Origin: Chamaecyparis obtusa
Lineage: Eukaryota > Streptophyta > Pinopsida > Cupressales > Cupressaceae
Assembly: GCA_027943335.1 (NCBI GenBank)
Contig: BSBK01006395.1
Span: 1-64,000, forward strand
Direction: 5' to 3'
DNA: 64,000 nt
Shown here piece after piece: positions 22,230 through 33,438 of the stretch (the stretch's first letter is position 1; the number at the start of each line of letters is the position of its first letter). The position numbers and the translations under genes are program-made. Under the pieces are notes generated by a model. That model worked only from the letters and a program-made list of their open reading frames with translations, did not search any database and was not told where the DNA came from.

Positions 22230-23480
22230 GGAGAGGTATAAGTTAGAAAAGACTATTGAGAATTAGAAGATGTAGAAATAGATGGTTATTGAACAGTACA
22301 AGCAAGCCAAGGAAGGACTGAAGAAATTACTAGTTGAAAGGAAGAACCTAGCTATTCTGAAAAATGAGATTGGTTATCATGAAGAATCAATTGATGATAT
22401 ATTTGATCATGTTGGATCTAGTTCTGGAAGTATTTCTAATGGATCTGAAAGCATAATCTATGGTTTGTCTTAAAAAATCAACATTTAATCAAACAAGTGA
22501 AAGCACTGGAAATCGATCAAGAATCTCAGATGTTGAGAATGGTAGAGACAATGAACAATGCTAGACAAGCTAAACAAGAAAGGAATCTGGCTATTGATGA
22601 TCAAAGACAAATGGCTGAATAACTTCAAGAAAAAGAAAGTGAAATATAGAGACTCACCAATCACCATTTTCAAGTATCTAATCAGATGATGATTGTGAAT
22701 CAAGAAGTAAATCAAGTAATTGGAGAATTGTCAAGAAATCTTGAAGAAGTAGCAAGACTCAAAGAGGAGAATGAGAAATTGAGAAATGAAGTGAAAACTT
22801 AGCAGCAACACAATGAAATAAATAAATTGGCTGAGGATAGTTCTGAGAAGATTGATGAATTTCTGATTAATCAAAGAAGATTTGGGAGTAAAGTTGGTAT
22901 AGGCTATACCAGTGAAGGAGAATCATCACATCAAGCTGAACAAGTCAACAATAATCAAATTCAAAGATCTAAAGTGTTGACATGTTATCACTATGGAAAA
23001 CCAGGACATACATCTAATGTGTGTAGAAGAAAAGCACAAGGTAAACCTCCCGTCACTCCTAAATTCAATGGATATTATTATTATTATGGTAAGTTTGGAC
23101 ATCAAGCTTATGAGTGTAGAGATAAATAGAATGATCTTGCTAACAATACCACTATGGAGAAAATATGCTATACTTGCAATAAACATGGACACGGTGCACG
23201 AGAGTGTAAGGCTAAGATGAAACAAGTATGGACTCCTAAGCAGAAAACATAACACAAGCCGTATCAACTGAAGAAACAAGGTAACACTTATGTTTGGGAT
23301 TATAAAACATGGGCTAACTATGTAGCATGTGGTAGATATGGGCACATTGCAGCAAATTGTAACAGGAAAAGATGGGCTGGACAATCAAGAAGTTGGACAA
23401 GCACTGGAATGGCATGTATGCACTATCATAAGGTCAGTCATTTAAGCAAAGACTACAGAGATCGAGCACCAAAGTAAAAT
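22230..23480 (+). pseudogene. Gag-like protein with five tandem CCHC-type zinc knuckles
   Basis: One frame, interrupted by several stops. The N-terminal part (22282-22800) is Lys/Glu/Gln-rich and helical, likely coiled coil. From about 22980 five knuckle-like units follow at roughly 30-50-residue spacing: CYHYGKPGHTSNVC, YYYYGKFGHQAYEC, CYTCNKHGHGAREC, YVACGRYGHIAANC and CMHYHKVSHLSKDY. Only the third keeps all of C-C-H-C; the others have Tyr for one or more Cys (TGT to TAT). Retrotransposon gag proteins usually have one or two knuckles, so five is unusual. It would bind element RNA; this copy is dead. Confidence 0.75.
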
Positions 23481-24189
23481 CATGTTTTTGAGAGTGGAAA
23501 CACTATTGTAGATATCATGAAGATAAGGAACACTATGTGGATAAAGGCATCTAATGAGAATGCTAAATCAAGTAACATTGTTGGTGAAACCTCGTCCACT
23601 AGATTGGGTGACATTGGTACCTCCACTTAAGGTGATATAGGTATGTATGGGACTAACATTTCAAAATGATCACATTTTACATATAGTTCCCTATATATGT
23701 TGTGCACATACCAAATCTACATGTATGAAGATGCACTATGGTTTATATGTTTTGAGCTAACAAAGTTATACAGTCGATAAACGTTAAACCGAGCATTGGT
23801 TACTTGTCGGTAATCACTATTCAAGGTTAACTAAATATCAGTATGAACTGAGCAAGGAAATCTTGTGTTAACCGAGCGGATAAAATTTTACAATTGTCAC
23901 CGAGCTGATAGTTTTTATGAACCAAAAGGTAGGTCAAGCATTTAATGCACAAAAGTTTGAGCAGGAATATCAAAAAGTCTATAAATACACAAGAAACGGA
24001 GTTCATTTTTACATTGCGATACTCGAAGAGCAAAGATTTCATAGAAAATAGTTCAAGCTAAAAGGATTTTCAGAAGGATTCAAGGCTACTGTAGATTGAA
24101 CCAACATCACTCTTTGACAACTCTGAGTAAGTACATTTTCTATCGAACACTTTATTAACCTGCTACTTTCTGAAACCCTAAATCAATTT

Positions 24190-25160
24190 ATGGCATCTAC
24201 ATTATCTGCAAGAAAATCACATAGCATTGAGGAAGAAGTAAATCTAATTGTTAGAGAGAATTTTGATGAACCTAAGTACAAACAACACCCCAAGGTTGCA
24301 TCACAAACGGATTCAATGGGCATTTTATCAAGCATCCCAGTTAGGGTTTTATTAACAGAAGATGTACGGTCGTTTATTTACTACAAGATTGGAGAAGTAG
24401 GAGATTTTGAGACTATTGTGGCATATCAACAATTGTGTGGCACCAATGGAAAACTGAAAATAGGATATGAACAGATTGAGAAATCAGGGTTATCGTGTAC
24501 TATACACTTTCTACAATCATTCAAAATGGACTGGATAAGGATTGTATTGAGTCATTATCATGATGGGAAATTCTAGTTGGATAAACCGGTAGAGGTCACA
24601 AAGAAAATGATCAGTAGGGTTACTGGCTATCCTATTACTGACAAGGAAAAGGCTTTCTGAAGCTCTTCCCGACCTGATATTGAGAAGAATAGTGGAGCTG
24701 CATGGGACAGTCGATCATTGAAGATTTCATCAATTAAAGACCCAACAGTGAAATTTGTGGCACATGTGATCAGGTACAAAATATTTCAATTAAGCAGATT
24801 AAATAGCGTACCCTATAGCATAGTCGACATGGCACATAAAATTGTGAAGAAAGATCACCAGATTGATCTTGCAGAGATACTGTTGAACCAATTATAAGAA
24901 AACATGAAGACTATAAGGTCAAAGAAGTCAAACACATGTAAGTTTGGTTCACTCCTTGTTTGTTTATTTTTCTATCTACAGAAGTATCTCCTTGGCTATG
25001 GTAAAGTAAATTGGACACCAGATAAGTCGATAACTGTATAGATTACCAAAAAGATGAACAAGTTAGGAGATGGTTTGAATAAACATTTCAATGAGTACTT
25101 TAAAGAATTTCAGACCAAGATGAATCAAAGAAGTACAATTCCACGAGAATTAGTTGAGAA
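24190..25160 (+). pseudogene. Second ORF of the non-autonomous element, plant-transposon-type protein
   Basis: It opens MASTLSARKSHSIEEE and is open for 128 codons; after a TAG the same or neighbouring frame continues with motifs such as KMISRVTGYPIT, DPTVKFVAHVIRYKIFQLSR, YSIVDMAHKIVKKD and QIDLAEILLNQL. This resembles the accessory 'putative plant transposon protein' found in some plant LTR elements downstream of gag; the match is from memory of the family pattern and is not certain. No catalytic motif is seen. Stops at 24574, about 24657 and about 24896 disrupt it. Confidence 0.5.
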
Positions 25161-25165
25161 ATTTA

Positions 25166-25198
25166 AATGTCAACTAAAATTTAAATTTAGTTGACATT
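25166..25198. repeat. Palindrome at the truncated 3' LTR border
   Basis: Two perfect 13-nt arms (AATGTCAACTAAA, 25166-25178, and its complement 25186-25198) with a 7-nt loop. The truncated right LTR begins inside the right arm. Confidence 0.85.
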
Positions 25199-26074
25199 AA
25201 ATGCAATGTATATCTTATGTAATAGTTCGATCTAGGTCATTTTTCTACACTGTAGATCTTAGGGTTTTGTCTAAGATGTGTAACCTAATTTTGTTGAAGT
25301 GGCATAAATTAGTATGCTATATAAATGTATGTTTGCATCATTTGTGATGTGAACTAATGTATGAATTATTGAGCACTTGAAGCACTTGCCTAACTTCAAG
25401 TCTATCAATTGACAGAGCAGATCATTATTCAGAAGTTTATCAGATTAAGCAGAATCAGAGCAGGCTAACCGAGTAGTTCAGAGCAGAGATTCATCACAGT
25501 AAAGGTGATATTTTGTCAGTACTTTATAGATCTATATCAGACAATCAAGTTGTCATTAACAAATAATTGCCTATTGCTTTCTAATAATTGTAATAGAGTT
25601 TTTGGCTAAATCTCTTAACAGAGTAGACTTGACAGTCTTATGTAAATCTCTTAACTGAGTGCACACTTCATTAGTGTTGTTAAAATCCTATAACTAGTTA
25701 GATCTAGCTGATTTAATATGTTACTCCTAATAGGGTAAGATCACCAGAAGTGATCAAAAGTTGTAGCCCTAACAAGCAAACCTTTTCTATCTATAGTAGT
25801 GAAGAATTTGTGGGTGTCATCTCCACCGCATTTTTTACCTTCTAACAAGGGTTTTTGCATTACCAAAATACTTGTATTATGTGACTGTTATATTGTTAAT
25901 TTCATGTTATTTACTTTCATAAGCTTAATGGATGAATGATACATGTATTAGATGCAAGGTATTTTGGAAGATTATCACTGTTTGTTGTTGTAGATCTGAA
26001 AGGTTAATGAGTTAAATTTTGTGGGCATTAATTCACCCCTCCCCTCTCAATACCTATCTCTCCTAATTCTAATA
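25196..26074 (+). repeat. Truncated 3' LTR of the non-autonomous element
   Basis: Homologous to 21285-22163; its last bases AATA replace AACA. It is followed by the ATTCA duplication. Confidence 0.85.
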
Positions 26075-26156
26075 ATTCAAACATGTCAAGATTATTTGCA
26101 TCAATCCGTGAGTTGATATTAAACTTATGGGTCATGGTTAGTAAACTTATACGTAC

Positions 26157-29100
26157 CTTTCTACCTCTTAAACCATATGCTAGATCAAGTACCATTGGCG
26201 TAACATTGGGATTTCCATTATGATGAGCTTCTTTAACCAATGATGCAACACCATCCCATGTTAATGAGTGACCATTTTCTTGAGATTTTTGAATCCATAC
26301 CATCATCCAATCAAGATTATTTTCAATATACAATTGTAGTGCATCCCACTCACGACCAACTATAAAGAAAATAAATAGACCGCTTAGAAACAACTTATAT
26401 TAAAGATCTATAAGAATTAATAAACTACAATAACATCATATAATTACCTCTCACTTTCCTCAATCTACCTTTCCCCATCAAGTAATCCCCTTTGAATTTG
26501 TTAATAGAGTTGGGATCCCAAATGCGATATACATGGATATTTGCTACAAACTTCAGAAGATATTCACTAATGTACATCATGGTCTAGTATACCATATATC
26601 CCTCCCCCATAGAACCCTCAGGATGTGCTCCTTGTCAAACCAAGCCCTTCATAAATTTCAAGTGCCTCTCAACCATCCACATTCATCTAGTTTGTACAGG
26701 TCCACACAATTCAATCTCATCAACTTGATGTATGAGTTAGTGTTCTTGAACATTGAAAAAAGTTGGAGGTAGACACTATTGCATTTCACACATAAGCTGG
26801 GGAATTTTTATCTTCTAATATTTTATATCTTTTTTATCAATTTCTTTAGATGATAACCACCTAAAAGAGATTCAACTCGCAAGAACATATAAACAAGATT
26901 TTAGAAAAAAAAATACAATAAATTACATAAAAAGTAAAGCAAGTCATACATATAATATCTATACAAGTCTAAGAAATAACACTTATAACCTCATGTATTC
27001 TCCAAGATCATATATAACTTATTTAACACGATTGTCAATCTGGTGTGGGAGGGATAGAGGTAGGACGTACTGCAATAATTAAAAAATGATCTTTTCAATA
27101 TATTGTAAAATAATACAATAAAAAGTACATGCAATTTTACAAATATACTATAAATAGAGAACATGACTTACCTTGATGAAGGTATGCCAATCATGTATTT
27201 TCAACCCTAGCCCAAAATCATCTTTCTTTGATACAAGGCTGCTTATATTTGTAGCAAATCCTATTGGAAATTTTGTTTATTTTATGACTTCTTTTAATGC
27301 ATCACTTTGCTGCTCAGTTAATAACCAAGGAAGGGCACTCGTATTTATGCGGTCTCCATTGCTATTTGATTCAATGAAATTTTTCAGTGCATGATTGGAT
27401 TCTTGAATGTCATTACAAATTTTGGTAATTTTTTCTTTGTCATGCCTTCCATCCAATATTTTCCATAGTGTCTCTATTACATTCTTTCCAATATGCATAG
27501 CATCAAACAAATGCACGATTGGGAGATCCTTGTAGTATGACAACCTACTAAATTGACTAGGATAACTTTTTATTCCTCTAGGAAGTTGGTCATTGATGCC
27601 TTGACAACCTTCATGAGCATCAATAACATCATTAGTAAATAAAAGACAATATCAAAATATAAATTTCAAACAAAAATCATCAGATGGAATGAAATTACCT
27701 CAACGATTTAGTCTATTGTATTCCAACTTCCATAGATGAGGTGTCATTCTTCGTGGCCTTGATGTTGTCTCTTCTTTCTCATTAAAAAGATGTTTTTCAA
27801 TTATTCGATACTTATGATTATTGTGGAGAAAGTGCCTAAACTCATCGAACACCTACTTTCCTAAACTTCTTGAATGATGATATTTCATCTTCAAACCACA
27901 AAATGGACATGTGAATTTACCCTTTATCTGAAGACCTAAAAGATATTGTACAATTATCATGCGCAACTTAAACATTCACCAATAATGTGTAAGCACTATA
28001 ACCTACCAAAAATATGCGACCTTAACAATATATAACATACCGCAAAAAAGAGTTAGCCCAGGGGCATCATGTATTGTCCATACAAGCATTGCATGGAATT
28101 GAAATTGTCTTTGCCCTATTAGTCTAGAGATGTCATACATAGTGACCCCATTCCATAATTTCAATAACTCGTCAATAATGGGCTCAATATACATGTTCAT
28201 ATCTTTAACTTGGTACTTACCTAGTTGAATGAACAAAAACATTACATAATTATTATGACCATCTTGATGCAGTGTTTATAAATTAATTTACATAACTATT
28301 AAATGAAAAATAACCTAGTACAATCATTGACAACATTATGTGCTCCCTCTTTATGGACATCCAAGGAGGAATGTTATTGTGAATAACAAAAACAAGCCAC
28401 ATTAAGTAAACAGATCTCATATCTCCAAATGGATTGACGCTGTCTATTGCCAATGAAAGCTTGAGATTATGAGGTTTTTCTTTAAAGTGTGGCCATGTTG
28501 TTTCTATGTCTTTAAATTTAGAACCATCCATAGGCATTCACATAATGTCATCTTGACTTCTATTGCATGCATGGTAATCCATAAATTGTGCCAAGCTAGT
28601 GCACCTAAATAATCGTTGAAGATGTGGAATAATGGGAATGTACTGAAGAACCTTGTGAGGCACCTTTTTTGTTATTTGATCTGACTGATATCTACTAATA
28701 TGGCAATCAGGGCATTTTGTTACAAATTCATTTTGTTTATGATATAGAATATGATCATTGGGACATGCATGTATTGTGTGATACTTCATTCCAATTTGAT
28801 TCATAATGGTAGATAATTTTTGGTACAAAGGAGGCAGAATATTTGATGGTGGTAACAAAAACTCACCTATCAACCTAAAACAACAAATATTAATTGTTAA
28901 TATAATGAATAGTAATGGTATGCTAACATTAAAGATGACAAAAATGGCATGCCTTAGCATACGTGACATTGCTACATTGGATAAACCATTCATAACCTTC
29001 AAGTTCACCAAAAACCCTCTAGTGGAGAGAAGAGTTGTTTGGGAGCCTTGGTATAGGGGCTCATATGCCTTCTCAAGTATAGGTATATCAAGACCATCTT

Positions 29101-29509
29101 CATCATCATTATTAGATGTGCTAGTACCATCATGATCATCTTGATCAACTACACCAATACCATCTTCTTCAATCATGTCCTCTGGCACATTATCAGCTAT
29201 GCCAATACCATCATCTTCAATTGTGTTCTCTACCATAGGATCATCTTCTTCCATGGGAGCATTATCCTCGGCTTGGAAATTCACACCTCCATGTTCCTCC
29301 GGTTGGAAATCCAAATTCACTAATTGACAAAAATTGTGTCCCCCTTCAATGTGACCATGTTGCTTATAATGACTCTGAGATGTTGTGATTAGAATTCTTT
29401 GATTCTTTAATCCCTTACACTTTTTTCAAGGACAATTACATTTATCAACTTTTCTTTGGAACCGAGACCACAATCTAGCAATTGTCTCATTATTTTGTTC
29501 TGGGTTCAT
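26157..29509 (-). pseudogene. CACTA transposase (TNP2 type): Transposase_21 and DUF4218 exons
   Basis: The start ATG is at 29509 (MNPEQNNETIARLW), followed by a Cys/His N-terminal segment (CNCP...KKCKG...SHYKQHGH) typical of CACTA transposases. Then come an acidic region and the block HACPNDHILYHKQ...CPDCHISRY (about 28700). Transposase_21 core: LKLSLAIDSVNPFGDM and IHNNIPPWMSIKREHIMLS (28283-28537), MYIEPIIDELLKLWNGV and LVWTIHDAPG (28003-28242), and the GLQIKGKFTCPFCGLK segment (about 27930). DUF4218: YYKDLPIVHLFDAMHIGKNV (27543), DDFGLGLKIHDWH (about 27200), ELCGPVQTR, MVERHLKFMKGL, HPEGSMGEGYMVY and RIWDPNSINKFKGDY (26760-26460). The last exon is 26157-26359 (acceptor TTTATAG, donor GTACGT). 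It is read as at least seven exons with small introns. Stops near 28540, 26650 and 26590 show it is inactive. Confidence 0.88.
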
Positions 29510-29867
29510 ATTGCCAGGTGTGGACTTTCTTCATAGGCAATTATTCAGGCTATAAATATACAAAATGTAAACATACAAGCATTAGTAATATCTTGTATAT
29601 AATCAAAAATAATAAAATGTTACAATATTTACAAATACACACACAAATCATGCTCACTAGACCATGAAATATTCAAATCACTCAAGGACTCTTCAATAGA
29701 AAATGTACCATTGACCAAATTTCAAAAAAAAGAAAACATAACAAATTTTTTGAAATTTTCATGATGTGTTCTTCATGATCTGTTCACTTATTGGTTGGTT
29801 TGCATAACAATGTAGAAGTTTTGCATGATAGTGTAGAAGGTTTGCCTATCAGAGTGGGAAGATTCTT

Positions 29868-30236
29868 TTGGGAAGAAGAGGACAAAGGGAACAAGAAGAG
29901 GACAAGGTGGATAGCAAGGTAGAAAAATGTATTATGGAGCATTCAGCCTATGAAGGGGCACAAAGACATGTGGATCAGATGAATATCCTAGAGAAGCGAG
30001 TAGAAGATGTGAATGGTTCATATGAAGAACCAAGACATCAAGTAGAGAGGTTTGTGAAGATAAACAAAGAGCGATCAGAATGTGAAGATGATAGGACAGT
30101 GATGCAAATAGAGATGTGTGTTCCTAGAGGAGAAAGAGAACATGGATTTATGATGACAGGGATAGAGGAGAAGATCTCAGAGGTTGTTGAGGCAATGGGT
30201 GAATACATGGATCACCCATTGGCAAAACTAGGCTAG
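29868..30236 (+). CDS. Short coiled-coil-like ORF, unknown
   Basis: 122 codons on the strand opposite to the transposase, rich in Glu, Arg and Lys with heptad-like spacing (VDQMNILEKRVEDV...RHQVERFVKI). No ATG is used at the listed left edge (a TTG); the first ATG in frame is at about 29931. It lies upstream of the transposase start and could be a remnant of a second CACTA gene, a captured gene fragment or chance. I do not recognise it. Confidence 0.3.
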   Translation: MGRRGQREQEEDKVDSKVEKCIMEHSAYEGAQRHVDQMNILEKRVEDVNGSYEEPRHQVERFVKINKERSECEDDRTVMQIEMCVPRGEREHGFMMTGIEEKISEVVEAMGEYMDHPLAKLG

Positions 30237-32920
30237 TAAGGTGGTGCAGGGGCACCTAGGATCAACAAACAAGGCATGAAGATAACTAGTGCAATCATGA
30301 AGCCACTTGGTGTGACATCATGTCTACAAAATACTTGAATATGGAAAGGTTCTAATGCTACCTTAGTATGTAGGGGCTCCCTAGCAGGTCTAGGATATGG
30401 AATAGCATCCTTGATGGTAGAACCATATTATAGAAAGGCTTGAAATGGGGAGATGGAGATAGCTAGATGATCATTCAATCTTGGGATGATACCTAGATGG
30501 ACAATTCACCCTTATCCTCTCAAATAGTCTGTCAAGATCTCTGTGAAGTTTCCAAATGTTTCTTTGGTGTTTGGGTGGCTAACTACATTGATCAATCAAG
30601 ATCCTAGAAAAGTATTTTGATTTTCTACTAGGGCCATGTTACCATGGTTTTAAATGTCGCCAAATTTTTAAAAATTTCATTATGTCAAAAAAAAAGGTTT
30701 CTTGTAGAATCATGGTCCCTATGTAATTATTTATATTTTCTAGGGTCTTCATGTATCAAACTTCCAAAATCTTATCATTTTCAATTACAAGCAAGCAATA
30801 AAAATAAGCTTTCATCTTAAAAATGACCAATCAATTGACAAAGTTTAGCCAGTTTTAAGTTTTCAAGGTCTCCGTTTGACTTCTAGCTCCATCCTGCATT
30901 TCAAATTTTTGAAATCAAATGTCTAAGTAAAAATTTATAAAAGGTTAATTGGAGCCCCAAAAATATGTATTTTTAATTGATTCAATAACCCAAAAAGTTA
31001 AAGAGGTTAATGAATCATCCAAAAACATGTATTTCTCATTGATTCATTAACCTCTTTTAATTTCAAAATTAAAATATAAATATAAATTAAAAAGGAGGTT
31101 GATGAGAGTGTTTGAAAAAGGTAAATTGAAAAGATTTCTTATCTTGGACAGGTTAAGCAATCCCTAAAAAATTATGTGTTTAGGATGGATTCATGAACCA
31201 TCCAATGTTATGATTAACTTTTGGATGCAAATTGGAAACATTCAAGATGATGCACAAGGAAGCTATGGATCCAACTTAATGCTATACATAGGAAGAAATC
31301 TGGAAGCATGGCAGTATGTGATCTTTCTAACATAGTGAAAGCTAAGGATATGCTAAGCTCGAGAAAGTAGCTGATAGTTTCAAAATTAGTGCACACAAAA
31401 AAGGATTTCAGATTCATGATTTCAAATATGATCCAGAAACCCAAGAAAGGAGGAGAGAGGAGATGGAACACATATTGAATGATCGGGAGACCACTAGGGG
31501 TACTCTACAACAATGGTGCCATGTTAGCTATGGAGAGCTTTTTGGCTTTTCAAACAAATGATTACTAGCTCTTCACAAAATTGATTTGTTAAAGAGGCTT
31601 TCAAACATTCAAACAAATGTAGATTAGAGAGCATACAAATGAATTTTTTGACAAATTGCCTCATGCAAATTCCATCTCAAGGAACACAATGAAATGATCA
31701 CCCAATATAAGCATAAAGGGTATATGAATTCTATTAGGTTTCATAGTTGCAACTATTTTATTAGACATGCACGCAAACTAGGGAAGTATAGAAAAGTCAC
31801 CATACTTATTTGACAAAATGTCACAAATACATGTTTTCTTATACAATGAAATTATTGTATGCTTAGATTATTGGATAAAGTACTTCAAAAGAGATGTTGA
31901 TTCAAGAATTGAAATAAATTAATTCCAAGGATTTGTAAAATCATCTTTAGAAATCTTGAGCTAATGGAATTGGCAGGTGTAATTATAAATTCTACAACCT
32001 ATTCTAGCAATCTCCTAGCACAGGTGAAGGGTCATTTGAAATGGATCAAAACAATGTGGTCTCATTGATACTACAGTTACAAGACATACATGTTATAGAT
32101 TTATTGAAAGGTTTTAGAATCTTTTAAAAAGATTGCAAATCATATAAAGATGCATGTGAAAAATGGAATCAAATACAATGCACCCAATGCTTGTCGAAAT
32201 GTCTCAAATCAATGTCTTCTCATGGAAGCCATAGTATAAAGGTTTATATGTATCTTTTGGAAGCCATAGTATGGCAGAGAAGCCTAGTGTATGGATGAAA
32301 TGGGAAATCAAATAAAAGACAAGTTTTTTCTAATTGAAATCAGTGATCTTACAGGTGTCAAAGTCTTGTTTTGGTTTTTCCTTTTCATTATGCAATAAGG
32401 AATAGTTTTCAAACATTCATATTCACTCATTGAATGATTTGGAGGCTTTTATCTTGACGGTCCCATGCGTTAACCAGTCACTGTGATTCCTTGAAGTATT
32501 TAAACCTTTTCATTTTGGGCACTTAGGGTGTGGATTCAAATGTAAATCTTATTTGGTTCATGTTTAGTAGGAACCAACAAAGTATTTGGAAACAATATTG
32601 TTTGTTTGGATCAGTTTGAGAGTCACATAGCATGACTATACCCTCACTTACAGCAACATAGATTGTTTTATTCAAATTTCTCTCTTTGTTAATGTGTTTT
32701 TGAAAGAATTTTTATATAATAAATATTACTTTCATAAAATAAAATGAATGATAAATACTACACATTCTTAGATAAAACATCTATAGCCTAGGGCTTTGTA
32801 GAAATCACCTTCTCCTGCAACTCACAACCATAATATTAGTTCTAACCTAGCCAAGATCACATTCAATCAAACATATATGTTTAAAAAAAACTGATCATAC
32901 CATAGGTTAAGGTAAGGAAA
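30237..32920. other. CACTA 5' region without recognisable gene
   Basis: AT-rich, stop-filled sequence between the short ORF and the minisatellite. One 60-codon open stretch near 31370-31560 (plus strand, DPETQERRREEMEHILNDRE) is hydrophilic and helical but matches nothing I know. It may hold the remains of the second CACTA gene or another insert. Confidence 0.4.
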
Positions 32921-32924
32921 TCCT

Positions 32925-33215
32925 TACAGGTGGTCCTCCTTTTACACCAAATAACAGTGGAAACCCTCACAAGCGGTCCTCCTTTTACACAAAATAAAAG
33001 TGGCAACACTCACAGGTGGTCCTCCTTTTACACCAAATAACAGTGGCAACCCTTGCAGGCAATCCTCCTTTTACACAAAATAACAGTGGCAACCCTCGAC
33101 GCATGCGGTCCTCCTTTTACACCAAATAATAGTGGCAACCCTCAACGCAGGTGGTCCTCCTTTTACACCAAATAACAGTGGCAACCTTCACAGGCAGTCC
33201 TCCTTCACGTGCTAC
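32925..33215. repeat. Minisatellite of about 43-48 bp near the right CACTA end
   Basis: Six to seven copies of a unit containing GGTCCTCCTTTTACACCAAA and TAACAGTGGCAACCCTCACA, with small insertions (CGACGCATG, CAACGCAG) in two copies. It lies 220-510 bp from the element terminus. Confidence 0.92.
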
Positions 33216-33269
33216 AAGCTTGATCTAATAATGAAATGAGATATGAAATCTTTTGTTTTTTAAATTATG

Positions 33270-33435
33270 CCTGTGTTGGTCAAAATTTTGACCTACACGG
33301 TATTGGTCAAAATTTTGACCAACACGGGCATGGATTAAAAAAATGAAAGTTTTCCTACTATAATCTAACAAACCTAAACCTTTTTATTTGATGGTCAAAA
33401 ATTTTGGTAGAAAAATAAGGTCAAATGTACTAGTG
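33270..33435. repeat. Right subterminal repeats and terminus of the CACTA element
   Basis: Contains two perfect palindromic units TTGGTCAAAATTTTGACC within 50 bp, then TGGTCAAAAATTTTGG and the terminal inverted repeat ending TACTAGTG. The same core motif fills the left end. Confidence 0.8.
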
Positions 33436-33438
33436 TTT

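Larger units (their letters stand above)
20941..26074 (+). mobile_element. Non-autonomous LTR retroelement inside a transposase intron
   Basis: It is flanked by a perfect ATTCA duplication (20936-20940, 26075-26079). The left LTR 20941-22163 runs from TGTTATCTCT to CCAACA and is followed by a tRNA-iMet-type primer site (TGGTATTAGAGC, 22166-22177). The right LTR 25196-26074 is homologous but lacks the first 344 bp. The interior contains a gag-like frame with zinc knuckles and a second open frame of plant-transposon type, but no protease, RT or integrase, so mobilisation would have needed enzymes in trans. It sits in a transposase intron, 8 bp upstream of the DUF4216 exon acceptor. Confidence 0.85.
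16196..33435 (-). mobile_element. CACTA (En/Spm) DNA transposon with TNP2-type transposase and SET gene
   Basis: The left end is CACTAGTACAACTGGC; the right end in reverse complement is CACTAGTACATTTGACC. They share the first ten bases. Both sides have a 3-bp target duplication TTT (16193-16195, 33436-33438), as expected for CACTA transposons, and the interrupted copia frame is restored exactly when the element plus one TTT is removed. Both subterminal zones are dense in TTGGTC(A/G)AAAT motifs. The genes lie on the minus strand: transposase exons (29509-26157, 20927-20115) and a SET-domain gene (19884-17765). Total 17.2 kb, or about 12.1 kb after removal of the nested LTR element. Stops and deletions make the transposase inactive. 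Confidence 0.93.
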
